Below, in pieces: positions 25,025-33,398 of a stretch of 64,000 bases of DNA. Each line of letters begins with the position of its first letter. Position 1 is the first letter of the stretch. The position numbers and the translations under genes are program-made. Below the pieces are notes generated by a model. That model was not told where the DNA came from, did no database searches, and saw only the letters and a program-made list of their open reading frames with translations. The stretch is taken from positions 682,001 through 746,000 of the forward strand of contig NZ_VCPC01000002.1 of the NCBI RefSeq assembly GCF_005938225.1, written 5' to 3'. This DNA comes from Arenibacterium halophilum. GTDB lineage: Bacteria > Pseudomonadota > Alphaproteobacteria > Rhodobacterales > Rhodobacteraceae.

Positions 25025-26083
25025 TTATTCCGCCTGCGCTGCAAGCATTCCGAGATGCAGATCGGCATGGCCGCCGACCACTATATTGGCGGTCAGCCGC
25101 TTGACGAAGAAGCCGACCTGACACTCCGATGTCATGCCGATCGCGCCATGCATCTGCACCGCTTCCTCGGCAATGCGGCGACCCGACCAGCAGGCCTGCA
25201 CCCAGGCCTTGCGGGCCAGCGTTGGGGCTTCTGACGCCCCGGCATCAGTCGCCATCGCTGCGGCAAGCATCAGTGCACGGGCTTCGTCAAGCGCCACATG
25301 CATGTCGGTATAGCGATGCTGCAGCGCCTGAAAGGTGCCGATGGCGCGCCCGAACTGTTGCCGGGTCTCAAGCTGTGTTCGGGTCATCTGGGTGAGCCGG
25401 TGCATCGCACCGCAGGAATCCGCGGCCAAGGCGATGTGGAGCGCGGCTTGCAGGCGCGCAGTCAGAGCCGGGTCCGCCTCGATGCGGTCGCCTTCAGCCA
25501 CGGCCACACCCTTCAGTGAGAGGCGCGCCACGTCCCTTTCGTCTGGCCCGGGATACGGGAGGACATTCAGACCGGGCGCATCCGCCGGCACCGCGAAAAA
25601 GCAGGCGTCTCCGGTCGGGCCGACCGCGCTGACAACGATCAGCCCGGCATCGCGGCAGCCAAGGGTAGGGGCCTTGACCCCATCCAATTTCCAGCCTGCA
25701 TCGGTGCGGGTTGCCGTCGTGGCCTGCGTGCCCAGATCGTGGCGGAAGTCGGCCTCGGCGAAGGCCGCGCCCAGTTTCAGGTCTCCGGCGAGTGCGCGGG
25801 ACAGCAATTCGGCGTGACGAGGCGACCCGGCCAAGGCGGTGGCGCCCAGAATGGAGTGCCCCAGCATCCCGTCCGACAACCCGGCACGTCCGATTGCCTG
25901 CATCAGGATTGCCGCGCCAGACATGCCAAGACCCGCCCCTCCGGCAGCTTCGTCCAGATGACAACCGAGCCAGCCCATTTCGGCCATTTCGATCCAGCGG
26001 CTCTCGCCCGAAGTGCAGCCATTGGTGAACTTCTCGGCCATCGTGGCCAGAAGCGCTTCATCTTCGTCAAGTTCGAAATCCAT
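25025..26083 (-). CDS. Acyl-CoA dehydrogenase, partner subunit lacking canonical C-terminal active site
   Basis: A 352-residue acyl-CoA dehydrogenase-like protein, shorter than the usual 380-400. The N-terminal helices (MDFELDEDEALLATMAEKF, MAEMGWLGCHLDEAAGG) and C-terminal bundle (RQQFGRAIGTFQALQHRYTDM) are clear. The region ending MTSECQVGFFVKRLTAN lacks the GG-x-x-E-I-Q/R motif seen in its neighbour. Such short subunits pair with a full-length one in alpha2-beta2 enzymes, as in mycobacterial steroid degradation. The ATG at 26083 follows a GAGG site inside the end of the upstream gene; the gap is 10 bp. Likely substrate: a bulky or branched acyl-CoA, by inference. Confidence 0.85.
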   Translation of the reverse strand: MDFELDEDEALLATMAEKFTNGCTSGESRWIEMAEMGWLGCHLDEAAGGAGLGMSGAAILMQAIGRAGLSDGMLGHSILGATALAGSPRHAELLSRALAGDLKLGAAFAEADFRHDLGTQATTATRTDAGWKLDGVKAPTLGCRDAGLIVVSAVGPTGDACFFAVPADAPGLNVLPYPGPDERDVARLSLKGVAVAEGDRIEADPALTARLQAALHIALAADSCGAMHRLTQMTRTQLETRQQFGRAIGTFQALQHRYTDMHVALDEARALMLAAAMATDAGASEAPTLARKAWVQACWSGRRIAEEAVQMHGAIGMTSECQVGFFVKRLTANIVVGGHADLHLGMLAAQAE

Positions 26084-26093
26084 TTCGCTCTCC

Positions 26094-27278
26094 TCAGAGG
26101 TCCAGCAACGCGGTGGCAAGGATGGTTCGCTGGATCTCGTTAGATCCGCCCCAGATGCTCAGCTTGCGCATGTTGAGGTAGTCTGCCAGCGCCGCACCGT
26201 GCCGCTGGTCCTTGGGACTATCGCCGAGGCCATTGAGCCAATTCTGATCGAGACACAGCCCGTCGATACCTGCCAGATCGAGTGCAAGCTGTGACAGCGC
26301 CTGCGAGATCTCGGTGCCGCGCAGCTTCAGCTTGGCTGCATCATTGCCGATGTCGCGCCCGGCGTTCAGCGCGCTGAGAATGCGCAGCTCCATAAGTTCA
26401 AGCGCCGAAAGTTCAACGTCGAGCGTGGCAAGCCGGGTCGCGATGCGCGCGCGTTCGCCAGCGACAGGGTGCGGCTTGGCCCGTGCATCGGCCGCAAGGC
26501 GTTTCAGATGCCGGCGCGAGCGCGCCGCGTTCGACATATTCAGCCGCTCATGCGACAGCAGGAACTTGGCATAGGTCCAGCCCTTGTTCTCTTCGCCGAT
26601 CCGGTTCTCGACCGGAACCCGCACTTCGTCGAGAAAGACTTCGTTCAGTTCCTTGTCGCCGTCCATCATCGGGATTTGCCGAACCGTGACACCCGGCGAT
26701 GTCATGTCGATCAGCAGAAAGGTGATCCCGGCCTGCTTCTTGACGTCGGGGTCGGTCCGCACGAGGCAGAACATCCAGTCGGCCCATTGCGCATACGTGG
26801 TCCAGACTTTCTGACCTGTCACCACATATTCGTCGCCATCGCGCACTGCGCGGGTCTTGAGGCTGGCAAGGTCGGATCCGGCGCCGGGTTCCGAAAACCC
26901 CTGGCACCACCAGTCGCGGCTGTCCCGGATACCGGGCAGAAACCGCCGTTTCTGGTTGTCATTGCCGAAGGTGTAGATGACCGGCCCGATCATCCCGATC
27001 CCGAACTGCTTGAGCCGGGGGGTTGGCAGGTTGCTGTATTCCTGCTCGAACAGATAGCGCTGCGTCGCGGAAAAGCCGGGTCCTCCCTCGGCTGCAGGCC
27101 AGCCGACGGTCAGCCAGTTGCGGGTGGCAAGAATCTTTTCCCAGCGTTGGAAATCCGATTTCGCCAGCCGCTGCCCAAGCTCGGATTTGCGCGCGATATC
27201 CTCGGGCAAGTTGGCGGTCAGAAAGGCGCGGACATCGGCGCGAAACGCACGGTCGGCTTCGGAGAATGCATATCTCAT
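26094..27278 (-). CDS. Acyl-CoA dehydrogenase
   Basis: A 394-residue full-length FAD acyl-CoA dehydrogenase. FSEADRAFRADVRAFLTANL opens the N-terminal domain; WCQGFSEPGAGSDLASLKTRA and VVTGQKVWTTYAQWADWMFC form the flavin/substrate middle domain; the C-terminal bundle ends SIWGGSNEIQRTILA. This is the FadE-like class used for unusual acyl chains rather than straight-chain beta-oxidation. Its start overlaps the CoA-transferase stop by 4 bp and its stop is 10 bp from the partner subunit, so all three are one operon. Confidence 0.9.
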   Translation of the reverse strand: MRYAFSEADRAFRADVRAFLTANLPEDIARKSELGQRLAKSDFQRWEKILATRNWLTVGWPAAEGGPGFSATQRYLFEQEYSNLPTPRLKQFGIGMIGPVIYTFGNDNQKRRFLPGIRDSRDWWCQGFSEPGAGSDLASLKTRAVRDGDEYVVTGQKVWTTYAQWADWMFCLVRTDPDVKKQAGITFLLIDMTSPGVTVRQIPMMDGDKELNEVFLDEVRVPVENRIGEENKGWTYAKFLLSHERLNMSNAARSRRHLKRLAADARAKPHPVAGERARIATRLATLDVELSALELMELRILSALNAGRDIGNDAAKLKLRGTEISQALSQLALDLAGIDGLCLDQNWLNGLGDSPKDQRHGAALADYLNMRKLSIWGGSNEIQRTILATALLDL

Positions 27279-28492
27279 GACGGGGTGCCTGCTGTCTTTC
27301 CGGGGTTTAGTCGGCTGCGTTGGGTATCGTTCAACCCGGGCAGATCCCGCAGGATCGCTTCGGTATCGGCTCCGCGGGCCGGGGCGCGGGTCAAGACGCC
27401 GCGTGGGCTTCCGGCAAAATGCACCGGCTGTTCCGGCGCGCGCAGCGTGTCAAAAACATCATGGGCCAGTGGGCGGAAAACACCCCGTTGTGCGCAGTGC
27501 TCGCTTTCGACCGCCTCGGCGACATCCCAGATCGGCGAACTGGGCACCTGCGCAGCCAGCAACGTGGTTACGACCTCATCGACGTTGCGATCTGCGGCCC
27601 AGGCTTCCAGCGCGGCAGCGATCTCGGCCCGGTTGGCGGTCCTGCTTTGCACGCTGGAAAAACGCGGATCTGTCGCCCAGTCGGCGCGGCCGATCGCCTC
27701 GGCCAAGCGCGCGAAAAGCTGGTTGTTGGCCACGGCGACGATGAAATGGCCGTCGCGGGCCGCATAGGTGCCGAAGGGTTCGGTCAGCGCATGACGGTTG
27801 CCGTGACGCATTGGCGCGACGCCCTGGCCCTGATAACGCGAAAGCGCGGTCGGCATCATAGCAATCAGCGAATCCAGCATGGCCACATCCAGATAACGGC
27901 CCTCGCCGGTGCGCGCCCGGTGGAACAGGGCGGTGGAAATGCCGAAAGCCGCGAATATTCCAGCGCTGACATCGGCGACGGAATCGCCAACCAGCATGGG
28001 CGGGCCATCGGCGGCGCCGGTGATGCTCATCAGCCCGCTCATAGCCTGAGCGATCACGTCATAACTGGGCCGGCGCGACAGCGGGCCTTTCTGGCCGAAG
28101 CCGGAGATCGAGCAATAGACCAGATCGGGTTTCAGCGCGCGGAGGTCGTCATAGCCGATGCCCAGCCGCGCTGCCACACCGGGGCGAAAATTCTCGATCA
28201 CCACGTCGGCGGTGGCCACCAGCTTGCGGGCGGCGTCCAGCGCGTCCGGGTCCTTCAGGTCGAGGCAGACGCTTTTCTTGCCGCGATTGATCAGCGCAAA
28301 ATTCACGCTTTCACCGTCCCGTATCACGCCCATCATCCGCTGGTCATCGCCCTGTGGCGGCTCAACCTTGATGACGTCGGCCCCAAGGTCGGCCAGCATG
28401 GCCGTGCAATAGGGGCCAGCCAGCACACGTGAGAAATCAATGATGCGGATGCCGCCGAGCAAGCGGGGTGCGCGCGTGATGTCTGGTTCCAA
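27275..28492 (-). CDS. CaiB/BaiF-family CoA-transferase
   Basis: A 405-residue class III CoA-transferase, which moves CoA between acids through an aspartyl-CoA intermediate. The start LLGGIRIIDFSRVLAGPYCTAMLADLGADVIKVEPP is diagnostic, followed by SVCLDLKDPDALDAARKL, ENFRPGVAARLGI, and the catalytic-Asp segment VGDSVADVSAG near residue 170. It is the first gene of the operon with the two dehydrogenases, so it probably activates the acid the dehydrogenase then oxidises. The promoter region carries an operator-like sequence shared with the GntR/TRAP promoter. Confidence 0.88.
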   Translation of the reverse strand: MEPDITRAPRLLGGIRIIDFSRVLAGPYCTAMLADLGADVIKVEPPQGDDQRMMGVIRDGESVNFALINRGKKSVCLDLKDPDALDAARKLVATADVVIENFRPGVAARLGIGYDDLRALKPDLVYCSISGFGQKGPLSRRPSYDVIAQAMSGLMSITGAADGPPMLVGDSVADVSAGIFAAFGISTALFHRARTGEGRYLDVAMLDSLIAMMPTALSRYQGQGVAPMRHGNRHALTEPFGTYAARDGHFIVAVANNQLFARLAEAIGRADWATDPRFSSVQSRTANRAEIAAALEAWAADRNVDEVVTTLLAAQVPSSPIWDVAEAVESEHCAQRGVFRPLAHDVFDTLRAPEQPVHFAGSPRGVLTRAPARGADTEAILRDLPGLNDTQRSRLNPGKTAGTPS

Positions 28493-28842
28493 GGTCGTCT
28501 CCTGTCACAACAAAAACAACTTGTATATATGTGTATAGTCAATAAGGTGAATGCGTCAACATTGATGGCGCCGAGACCCGTGTACCGGCGTCGCGGGCAA
28601 ACCCCGAAGCACGCAAAGGACGGAAGCTGATGTCCTCAAAGCTGGCCCGACGGCGCAATGGCACAGTGGGCAGGGTGCGCGACAGCCAGACTTCGGGCCA
28701 CAGGCGTGATGACGAAACGTACCTGTTTCGGTGTTCGCGCTGGTTGGTGCGTGACGTTGCGCTGCACGCTGAGTTGGTTGAAAAAACAAAGGCTACGGGA
28801 GTTAGTCCGGGTTTTTGGTTCAGGTAAAAGGAAAGGCAGAAG
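28493..28842. other. Divergent promoter region, CoA-transferase operon / TPR gene
   Basis: About 350 bp between divergent genes, with no supported gene. The part nearest the CoA-transferase is AT-rich and holds the operator-like element at 28521-28540. I see no riboswitch or terminator signature in the rest. Confidence 0.5.
28521..28540. promoter_or_regulatory. Operator-like element TTGTATATA-N5-ATAG-N-C, copy 1
   Basis: TTGTATATA (28521-28529), five bases, then ATAG and C at 28540. The same pattern with the same spacing occurs at 31617-31636 beside the GntR gene. TGTATATA-type sequences are typical targets of HutC-subfamily GntR repressors. It lies 29-48 bp upstream of the CoA-transferase start. 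Confidence 0.55.
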
Positions 28843-30510
28843 GTGTCACAGGACTATCCATTCGAAACCAACGCCTGGACCCGTCGGGTCACCACGGGCT
28901 CGGCGCAGGCGCAAACCTGGTTCAATCGGGGGCTCGCCTGGACCTATGGCTACAACCACGAAGAAGCGGTGTTTTGCTTCCGTCAGGCGTTGGCCCACGA
29001 TCCCGGCTGCGCCATGGCGTGGTGGGGCATCGCCTATGCCAGTGGCCCCTTTTACAACCGCCCGTGGATCCGGTTCACTCCGGCGGAGGTGGCGGCGACC
29101 CTGCCAACCTGCAACGAGGCGGCGGCGCGGGCCGTGGCCTGTTCTGATGGCGCGACGCCGCAAGAACAGGCGCTGATCCGATCAATCATCCTGCGCTACC
29201 CGCAGTCCGAAGCTGCCCCGCAAGCCGAGCTGGCGCACTGGCACGACGCCTATACCGACGCGATGCGCGCCGCCCACGGCCAGTTTGGCGACGATCTGGA
29301 TATCGCCGCGCTTTTCGTCGAGGCGGCGGTGACGCGAACCCCGCGCAGGCTGTGGGATATCCGCACCGGCGCGCCGCTGCCGGGGGCGGATATCCGGGAA
29401 TGCTGTGATGTGCTGGAACGGGCGCTTCAGCAGATGGCCCGCCAGGGCGGCACACCCCATCCGGGCGTTCTGCATATGTATCTGCACGCTCTTGAAATGT
29501 CGCAGACGCCGGAAGATGCGCTGGTCGCCGCTGACATGATGCGCGATCTGGCGCGGGACGAGGGCCATTTCCACCACATGCCTGCGCATATCTATGTTCA
29601 GTGCGGCGACTACGCCCAGTCGGTGGCGGTCAGCAAGCGCGCGATCGCGGTCGATGATCGCTATCTGGCAGAGCGCGGCGCGCGCAACTTCTACACCACT
29701 GCGCGCTGCCACGATCTGCATCTTGGCATGTTCTCGGCGATGATGCTGGGCCACTATGGCGAGGCTATCCATGCCGCCGACCGGATCTGTACCACGGCCA
29801 CCCCCGATCTGATCGGCGGCAGCTTTCCCTTCATGGCGGCGATCCTTGATGGCTACTCGGCGATGCGCACCCATGTACAGGTGCGCTTTGGCAAATGGCG
29901 CGAGCTGGCCGCCGAACCCGCACCCGAGACGCCCGAGCTGACTCCGATCCGGGTTGCGATGCATGCCTATGGGCAGGGGGTCGCCAATTCGGCTCTCGGC
30001 CGCATCGAAGAGGCTGAAGCGGCAAGGCGGCGGCTTGATACCGCCATGTCGAATATTCCGTCTGATGCCATCTTCCTCAGCAATCCCATCGTCGAGATGC
30101 TGGCCGTGGGCGAGGCAATGCTGGAAGGCGAGCTGGAATACCGCAAGCGCAACTACGATCAGGCCTTCCGTGCCCTGCGTCTGGCGGCCGAGCGCGACGA
30201 CAATCTGGCCTACACCGAGCCATGGGCCTGGATGCATCCGCCGCGTCACGCGCTGGGCGCGCTGCTGGCCGAGCAGGGGCGTTTGACCGAGGCTGAAGAT
30301 GTCTATCGCGCTGATCTGGGGCTGAACGATCAGGTTGCCCGGTGCACTCAGCATCCCGATAATGTCTGGGCGCTGAGTGGCCTGCTGGAATGTGTGACGG
30401 CGCGGGGCGACTCTGACGCGGTGGCGATGATCGCGCAAAAGCTGAAGATTGCGCAGGCGCGGACCGATATTCCCGTCACCTCTGCCTGCTGTTGCCGTGG
30501 CGGTCCGTGA
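28843..30510 (+). CDS. Tetratricopeptide-repeat protein with histidine-rich core and CCC tail
   Basis: A 555-residue soluble protein made of helical TPR-like repeats (TWFNRGLAWTYGYNHEEAVFCFRQAL at residues 26-52 is a clear repeat). Two histidine clusters stand out: HPGVLHMYLHALE near 206-218 and HFHHMPAH at 242-249, which could hold a metal. The C-terminus ends with three adjacent cysteines (SACCCRGGP). No signal peptide. It starts at a GTG with a GGAAAGG site 8-10 bp upstream and is divergent from the acyl-CoA operon. Homologues are usually annotated only as TPR proteins; its function is unknown. Confidence 0.8.
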   Translation: MSQDYPFETNAWTRRVTTGSAQAQTWFNRGLAWTYGYNHEEAVFCFRQALAHDPGCAMAWWGIAYASGPFYNRPWIRFTPAEVAATLPTCNEAAARAVACSDGATPQEQALIRSIILRYPQSEAAPQAELAHWHDAYTDAMRAAHGQFGDDLDIAALFVEAAVTRTPRRLWDIRTGAPLPGADIRECCDVLERALQQMARQGGTPHPGVLHMYLHALEMSQTPEDALVAADMMRDLARDEGHFHHMPAHIYVQCGDYAQSVAVSKRAIAVDDRYLAERGARNFYTTARCHDLHLGMFSAMMLGHYGEAIHAADRICTTATPDLIGGSFPFMAAILDGYSAMRTHVQVRFGKWRELAAEPAPETPELTPIRVAMHAYGQGVANSALGRIEEAEAARRRLDTAMSNIPSDAIFLSNPIVEMLAVGEAMLEGELEYRKRNYDQAFRALRLAAERDDNLAYTEPWAWMHPPRHALGALLAEQGRLTEAEDVYRADLGLNDQVARCTQHPDNVWALSGLLECVTARGDSDAVAMIAQKLKIAQARTDIPVTSACCCRGGP

Positions 30511-30550
30511 CGACAGGTCTTTATCCCATCAGTCAGGCCGGTGCAGGCTG

Positions 30551-30568
30551 ACCCCTTCGGGTATTTTG
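30551..30568 (+). terminator. Weak candidate terminator after the TPR gene
   Basis: A 4-bp stem ACCC (30551-30554) / GGGT (30559-30562) with a CTTC loop is followed by ATTTTG, 40 bp past the TPR stop. The stem is short and the T-run is only four bases, so this is tentative. Confidence 0.3.
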
Positions 30569-30771
30569 CCCCGGCGATCTGATATAAAACGGATGCAGGG
30601 GCACTGACCCAACAGAACCCGCCAAGGGCGTTTCAGCAGGCTTACGCGCGCAGCAACTTTCGCGACGTTGTGCATCTCAATCGAACTCGCGCTCTTGGCC
30701 TCTTTGCGTTCAATCGCTTCCTGCCGATGCTCCGCAACCTTTGGGCCCGGTCACACGCGCCTGGAAATCGG

Positions 30772-31542
30772 TCAGAATGGCACGTCTGTGACGTTGCCTG
30801 GCCCTTTGAAGCGGCCGGTAAACCGGAAGGCGCCGCCGGGGTGAATGAGTTGGACGTACGTGATGATATCGTCGCGCAGCCAGGTACGGCGCACCAGCCG
30901 CAGGCAGGGTGTGATCTCGTCAATTTCCAGCAGCCGACCGAACTCGGGTCCGGCCGCCACCGCGTCGAGCTTGTGTTCGACTTCGGTGAATTGAACGGTC
31001 CGCTGCAAATAATCCGACGCGGTTGTTTCGCTGTAATCCTGATCAAGGAACTCGGGCGCGAACTTTGGCACCACGAGCCGCGCCTCGATCTGGATCGGTT
31101 TGCCGTCGCTGAGGTGCAGAACCTGAAGCTTCAGGATCTCGGTTCCAACCGGCACTTCCAGCCGCCCGGCTTCCTGCTTGGTCGCCGGCCCGCGCTCTGA
31201 CTTGAGCGGGATGCTCGAATGTTCGTGCCCCTGATCGGCGATTTCCTTGGCGATGCTCCGCACCTCGAACAGCGGCGCCAGTGGCTTGAATTCGGCGACA
31301 AAGGTGCCAAGGCCCTGAACCCGGTTCAGCCGACCTTCGACCGTCAGTTCCGACACCGCCCGGTTCACCGTCATCCGCGAGGCCGAGAACTGTTTTGCCA
31401 GCTCGGCCTCCGACGGGATTCGGTCGCCCGGCGCCAGTTCACCGCTCGACACACCGTCGATGATGAAATCCTTGATCTGACGGCTCAGCGGAACCTGGGA
31501 TAGTTTTGCCGGTCGCTTCATCTTGTGCCTCGTATCAGCCAT
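30772..31542 (-). CDS. GntR-family regulator, HutC subfamily
   Basis: A 256-residue repressor-type regulator. The winged helix (residues about 10-80) has LSRQIKDFIIDGVSSGELAPGDRIPSEAELAKQFSASRMTVNRAVSEL, the classic GntR motif; the C-terminal UTRA ligand domain (about 95-250) has the usual PIQIEARLVV and a final ITYVQLIHPGG. The chosen ATG has GAGG just upstream; ATGs at 31551 and 31521 are alternatives. It is divergent from the DctPQM operon and beside one of two shared operator-like elements, so it probably represses both the transporter and the acyl-CoA operon until an acid or its CoA ester is present. Confidence 0.88.
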   Translation of the reverse strand: MADTRHKMKRPAKLSQVPLSRQIKDFIIDGVSSGELAPGDRIPSEAELAKQFSASRMTVNRAVSELTVEGRLNRVQGLGTFVAEFKPLAPLFEVRSIAKEIADQGHEHSSIPLKSERGPATKQEAGRLEVPVGTEILKLQVLHLSDGKPIQIEARLVVPKFAPEFLDQDYSETTASDYLQRTVQFTEVEHKLDAVAAGPEFGRLLEIDEITPCLRLVRRTWLRDDIITYVQLIHPGGAFRFTGRFKGPGNVTDVPF

Positions 31543-31616
31543 GCGCCTCATTCTTAAGCTCTTTTTTCGACCAATGCAGCCTCGTATCGAGACCCGGCGG
31601 AATTTGTTTGCAATAA

Positions 31617-31636
31617 TTGTATATACCAGCATAGAC
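31617..31636. promoter_or_regulatory. Operator-like element TTGTATATA-N5-ATAG-N-C, copy 2
   Basis: TTGTATATA (31617-31625), CCAGC, ATAG (31631-31634), then A and C. It matches the element at 28521-28540 at all 14 defined positions with identical spacing. It sits in the gap between the GntR gene and dctP, about 75 bp upstream of gntR, where an autoregulating repressor would bind. Confidence 0.6.
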
Positions 31637-31728
31637 TTGTCAATCATGTCAGGCCGTTTGCCGGTCGAAGGCATGGGGCAAAGCGGTCGACGGGGGCGCT
31701 TTGCGGATATGGAACAGGGAGTCTGAGC

Positions 31729-32754
31729 ATGTTGGACAACTTCAAGAAAATCTCGATGGTCGTGGGGCTCGCGGCAATGACTGCGGCCTCTCCGGTGCTG
31801 GCGCAGGACACCGTGAGATTGCGGTTTGCAAGCGCCTTTTCACCGATGAGCGCGAACAATCGCGTCAGCGTTCCGGCCTTCATCAAGGCGGTCGAGGACG
31901 CGTCGGAAGGCACGCTGAAAATCGAGCATTACCCGGGCGGTTCGCTGGGCAAGAGCCCGGTGCAGCAATTGTCGATGGTTGAAAACGGCATCACCGACAT
32001 CGCCGAAGTGGTGACCGCCTATACCCCGGGCCGTTTCCCGGAACTGTCGGTTTTTGAATTGCCGTTCCTGGCAGACACGAACGTAGAAGCCGGTCTGGCT
32101 GCCTACCAGATGTACGACAAGGGCCTGGTGTCCGACTTTGACGATCTGATGCTCGTCGGGATCATCATGACAGGGCCCTATGCGCTCGACGCGACTGCAC
32201 CGCTGGCGAATATCGACGACCTCGCAGGCAAGCGCCTGCGTGTCGCCGGGCCGATCCAGACCGAAATGGCCAGCCTGCTGGGCGCCACGCCGGTGGGCAA
32301 TGTCCCGGCTCCGCAGATTGCCGAGAATATCTCGCGCGGGCTGCTCGAAGGGTCGATGATGGCGCCCGGTAACCTGTACAATTTCCGGATTGCGGACGCC
32401 GCCAAGCATCACGTCTGGGATCTCAAGCTTGGCTCGGTTGCGGTGATCTTCCCGATGCGGCGCGACACCTACGAAAAGCTTCCGCCCAAGGCCAAGGCCG
32501 CGTTTGATACCTACTCGGGCGAGTGGTTCACCCGCGTTCTTGGCGAGGGGCTGGACAAGCAGCAGGACGAGGCCAAGGCCAAGATAGAGGCCGACAGCGA
32601 ACACACCGTCTATAGCTGGACCGACGCGCAGATCGAAGAAGCCCGTGCGCTGCTGCAACCTGTCGTCGATGAATGGAACAAGCCCAACGATAACGGTGTG
32701 AACCTCTACGAAGAGGCGAACGCGGCTCTGGAAGAGGTTCGCGCCGGAAACTGA
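31729..32754 (+). CDS. TRAP transporter periplasmic solute-binding protein, DctP family
   Basis: A 341-residue secreted binding protein. The signal peptide ends near ASPVLA (cleavage after residue 25). Mature motifs include RLRFASAFSPMSANNR, IEHYPGGSLGKSPVQQLSMVENGI, and DLAGKRLRVAGPIQTEMASLLGATPV with the conserved Arg that salt-bridges a carboxylate ligand. It captures an organic acid for the DctQ/DctM permease encoded next. It is the first gene of the operon and divergent from the GntR regulator. The ligand is not identifiable, but an acid feeding the nearby CoA-transferase is plausible. Confidence 0.9.
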   Translation: MLDNFKKISMVVGLAAMTAASPVLAQDTVRLRFASAFSPMSANNRVSVPAFIKAVEDASEGTLKIEHYPGGSLGKSPVQQLSMVENGITDIAEVVTAYTPGRFPELSVFELPFLADTNVEAGLAAYQMYDKGLVSDFDDLMLVGIIMTGPYALDATAPLANIDDLAGKRLRVAGPIQTEMASLLGATPVGNVPAPQIAENISRGLLEGSMMAPGNLYNFRIADAAKHHVWDLKLGSVAVIFPMRRDTYEKLPPKAKAAFDTYSGEWFTRVLGEGLDKQQDEAKAKIEADSEHTVYSWTDAQIEEARALLQPVVDEWNKPNDNGVNLYEEANAALEEVRAGN

Positions 32755-32830
32755 AGTTCGGAGCGACATGAACAGGGGCAGGGCGGCACAATGCGTCGCC
32801 CTGCCAATCTCATCACATGGAGACGTCGGA

Positions 32831-33388
32831 ATGTCGGCAAGTTCACTGATCCTGAGATTGCTGAAACAAAGCGAGGGCGTGGCCGCTGTCGGGTTGCTGG
32901 GATTGCTGGCACTGTCCGTCGCAACTTTTGCCGATGTGATCATGCGCGGCGTGTTCAACGAACCGATCTACGGCCTGAGCGATCTCGTCGAAATCGTAAC
33001 GCCGCCTATCGTTGCATCATGTTTCCCCGTGGCCCTCGCGGCACGGCAGAATATCACCATACGGTTTCTGGGGCGCGCCTTGCCGCCGCGCGGCGGTCAG
33101 GCCATCGAACTCTTCGGGCAGATCATCGTGCTGCTTGTGCTGATCGGCATCACCTGGCGCGTCGGCGACTATGCCTATGACATCTTCCGCAATGATCAGG
33201 TGACCTGGCTGCTACATCTGCCGGCCTGGCCCACCTGGTTCCTGACGACCTTGCTGCTGGCGCTCTGTGTGCCGATGCAGTGCCTGATTCTGGCAGAGAA
33301 TGTCCAGAATTTGCGGCTGGGCAATCCGTTGATGTCGGACCATCCCGAATTCGACGGCGACGTCGAAACCACGAAAAACGTGCAGTAG
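32831..33388 (+). CDS. TRAP transporter small permease, DctQ family
   Basis: A 185-residue four-helix membrane protein with the DctQ hallmark near its first loop: DVIMRGVFNEPIYGLSDLVEI. It starts at ATG 32831 with GGAG 8-12 bp upstream; the frame is open to 32768 but without a better start. It lies between dctP and dctM and forms the small subunit of the Na+-driven importer. Confidence 0.88.
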   Translation: MSASSLILRLLKQSEGVAAVGLLGLLALSVATFADVIMRGVFNEPIYGLSDLVEIVTPPIVASCFPVALAARQNITIRFLGRALPPRGGQAIELFGQIIVLLVLIGITWRVGDYAYDIFRNDQVTWLLHLPAWPTWFLTTLLLALCVPMQCLILAENVQNLRLGNPLMSDHPEFDGDVETTKNVQ

Positions 33389-33398
33389 GACGAAATAC

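Noticed and set aside
30528-30750. A minus-strand open stretch after the GntR gene, considered as a small gene
   Set aside because: It has no good start codon or ribosome site and no recognisable family; an upstream stop closes it.
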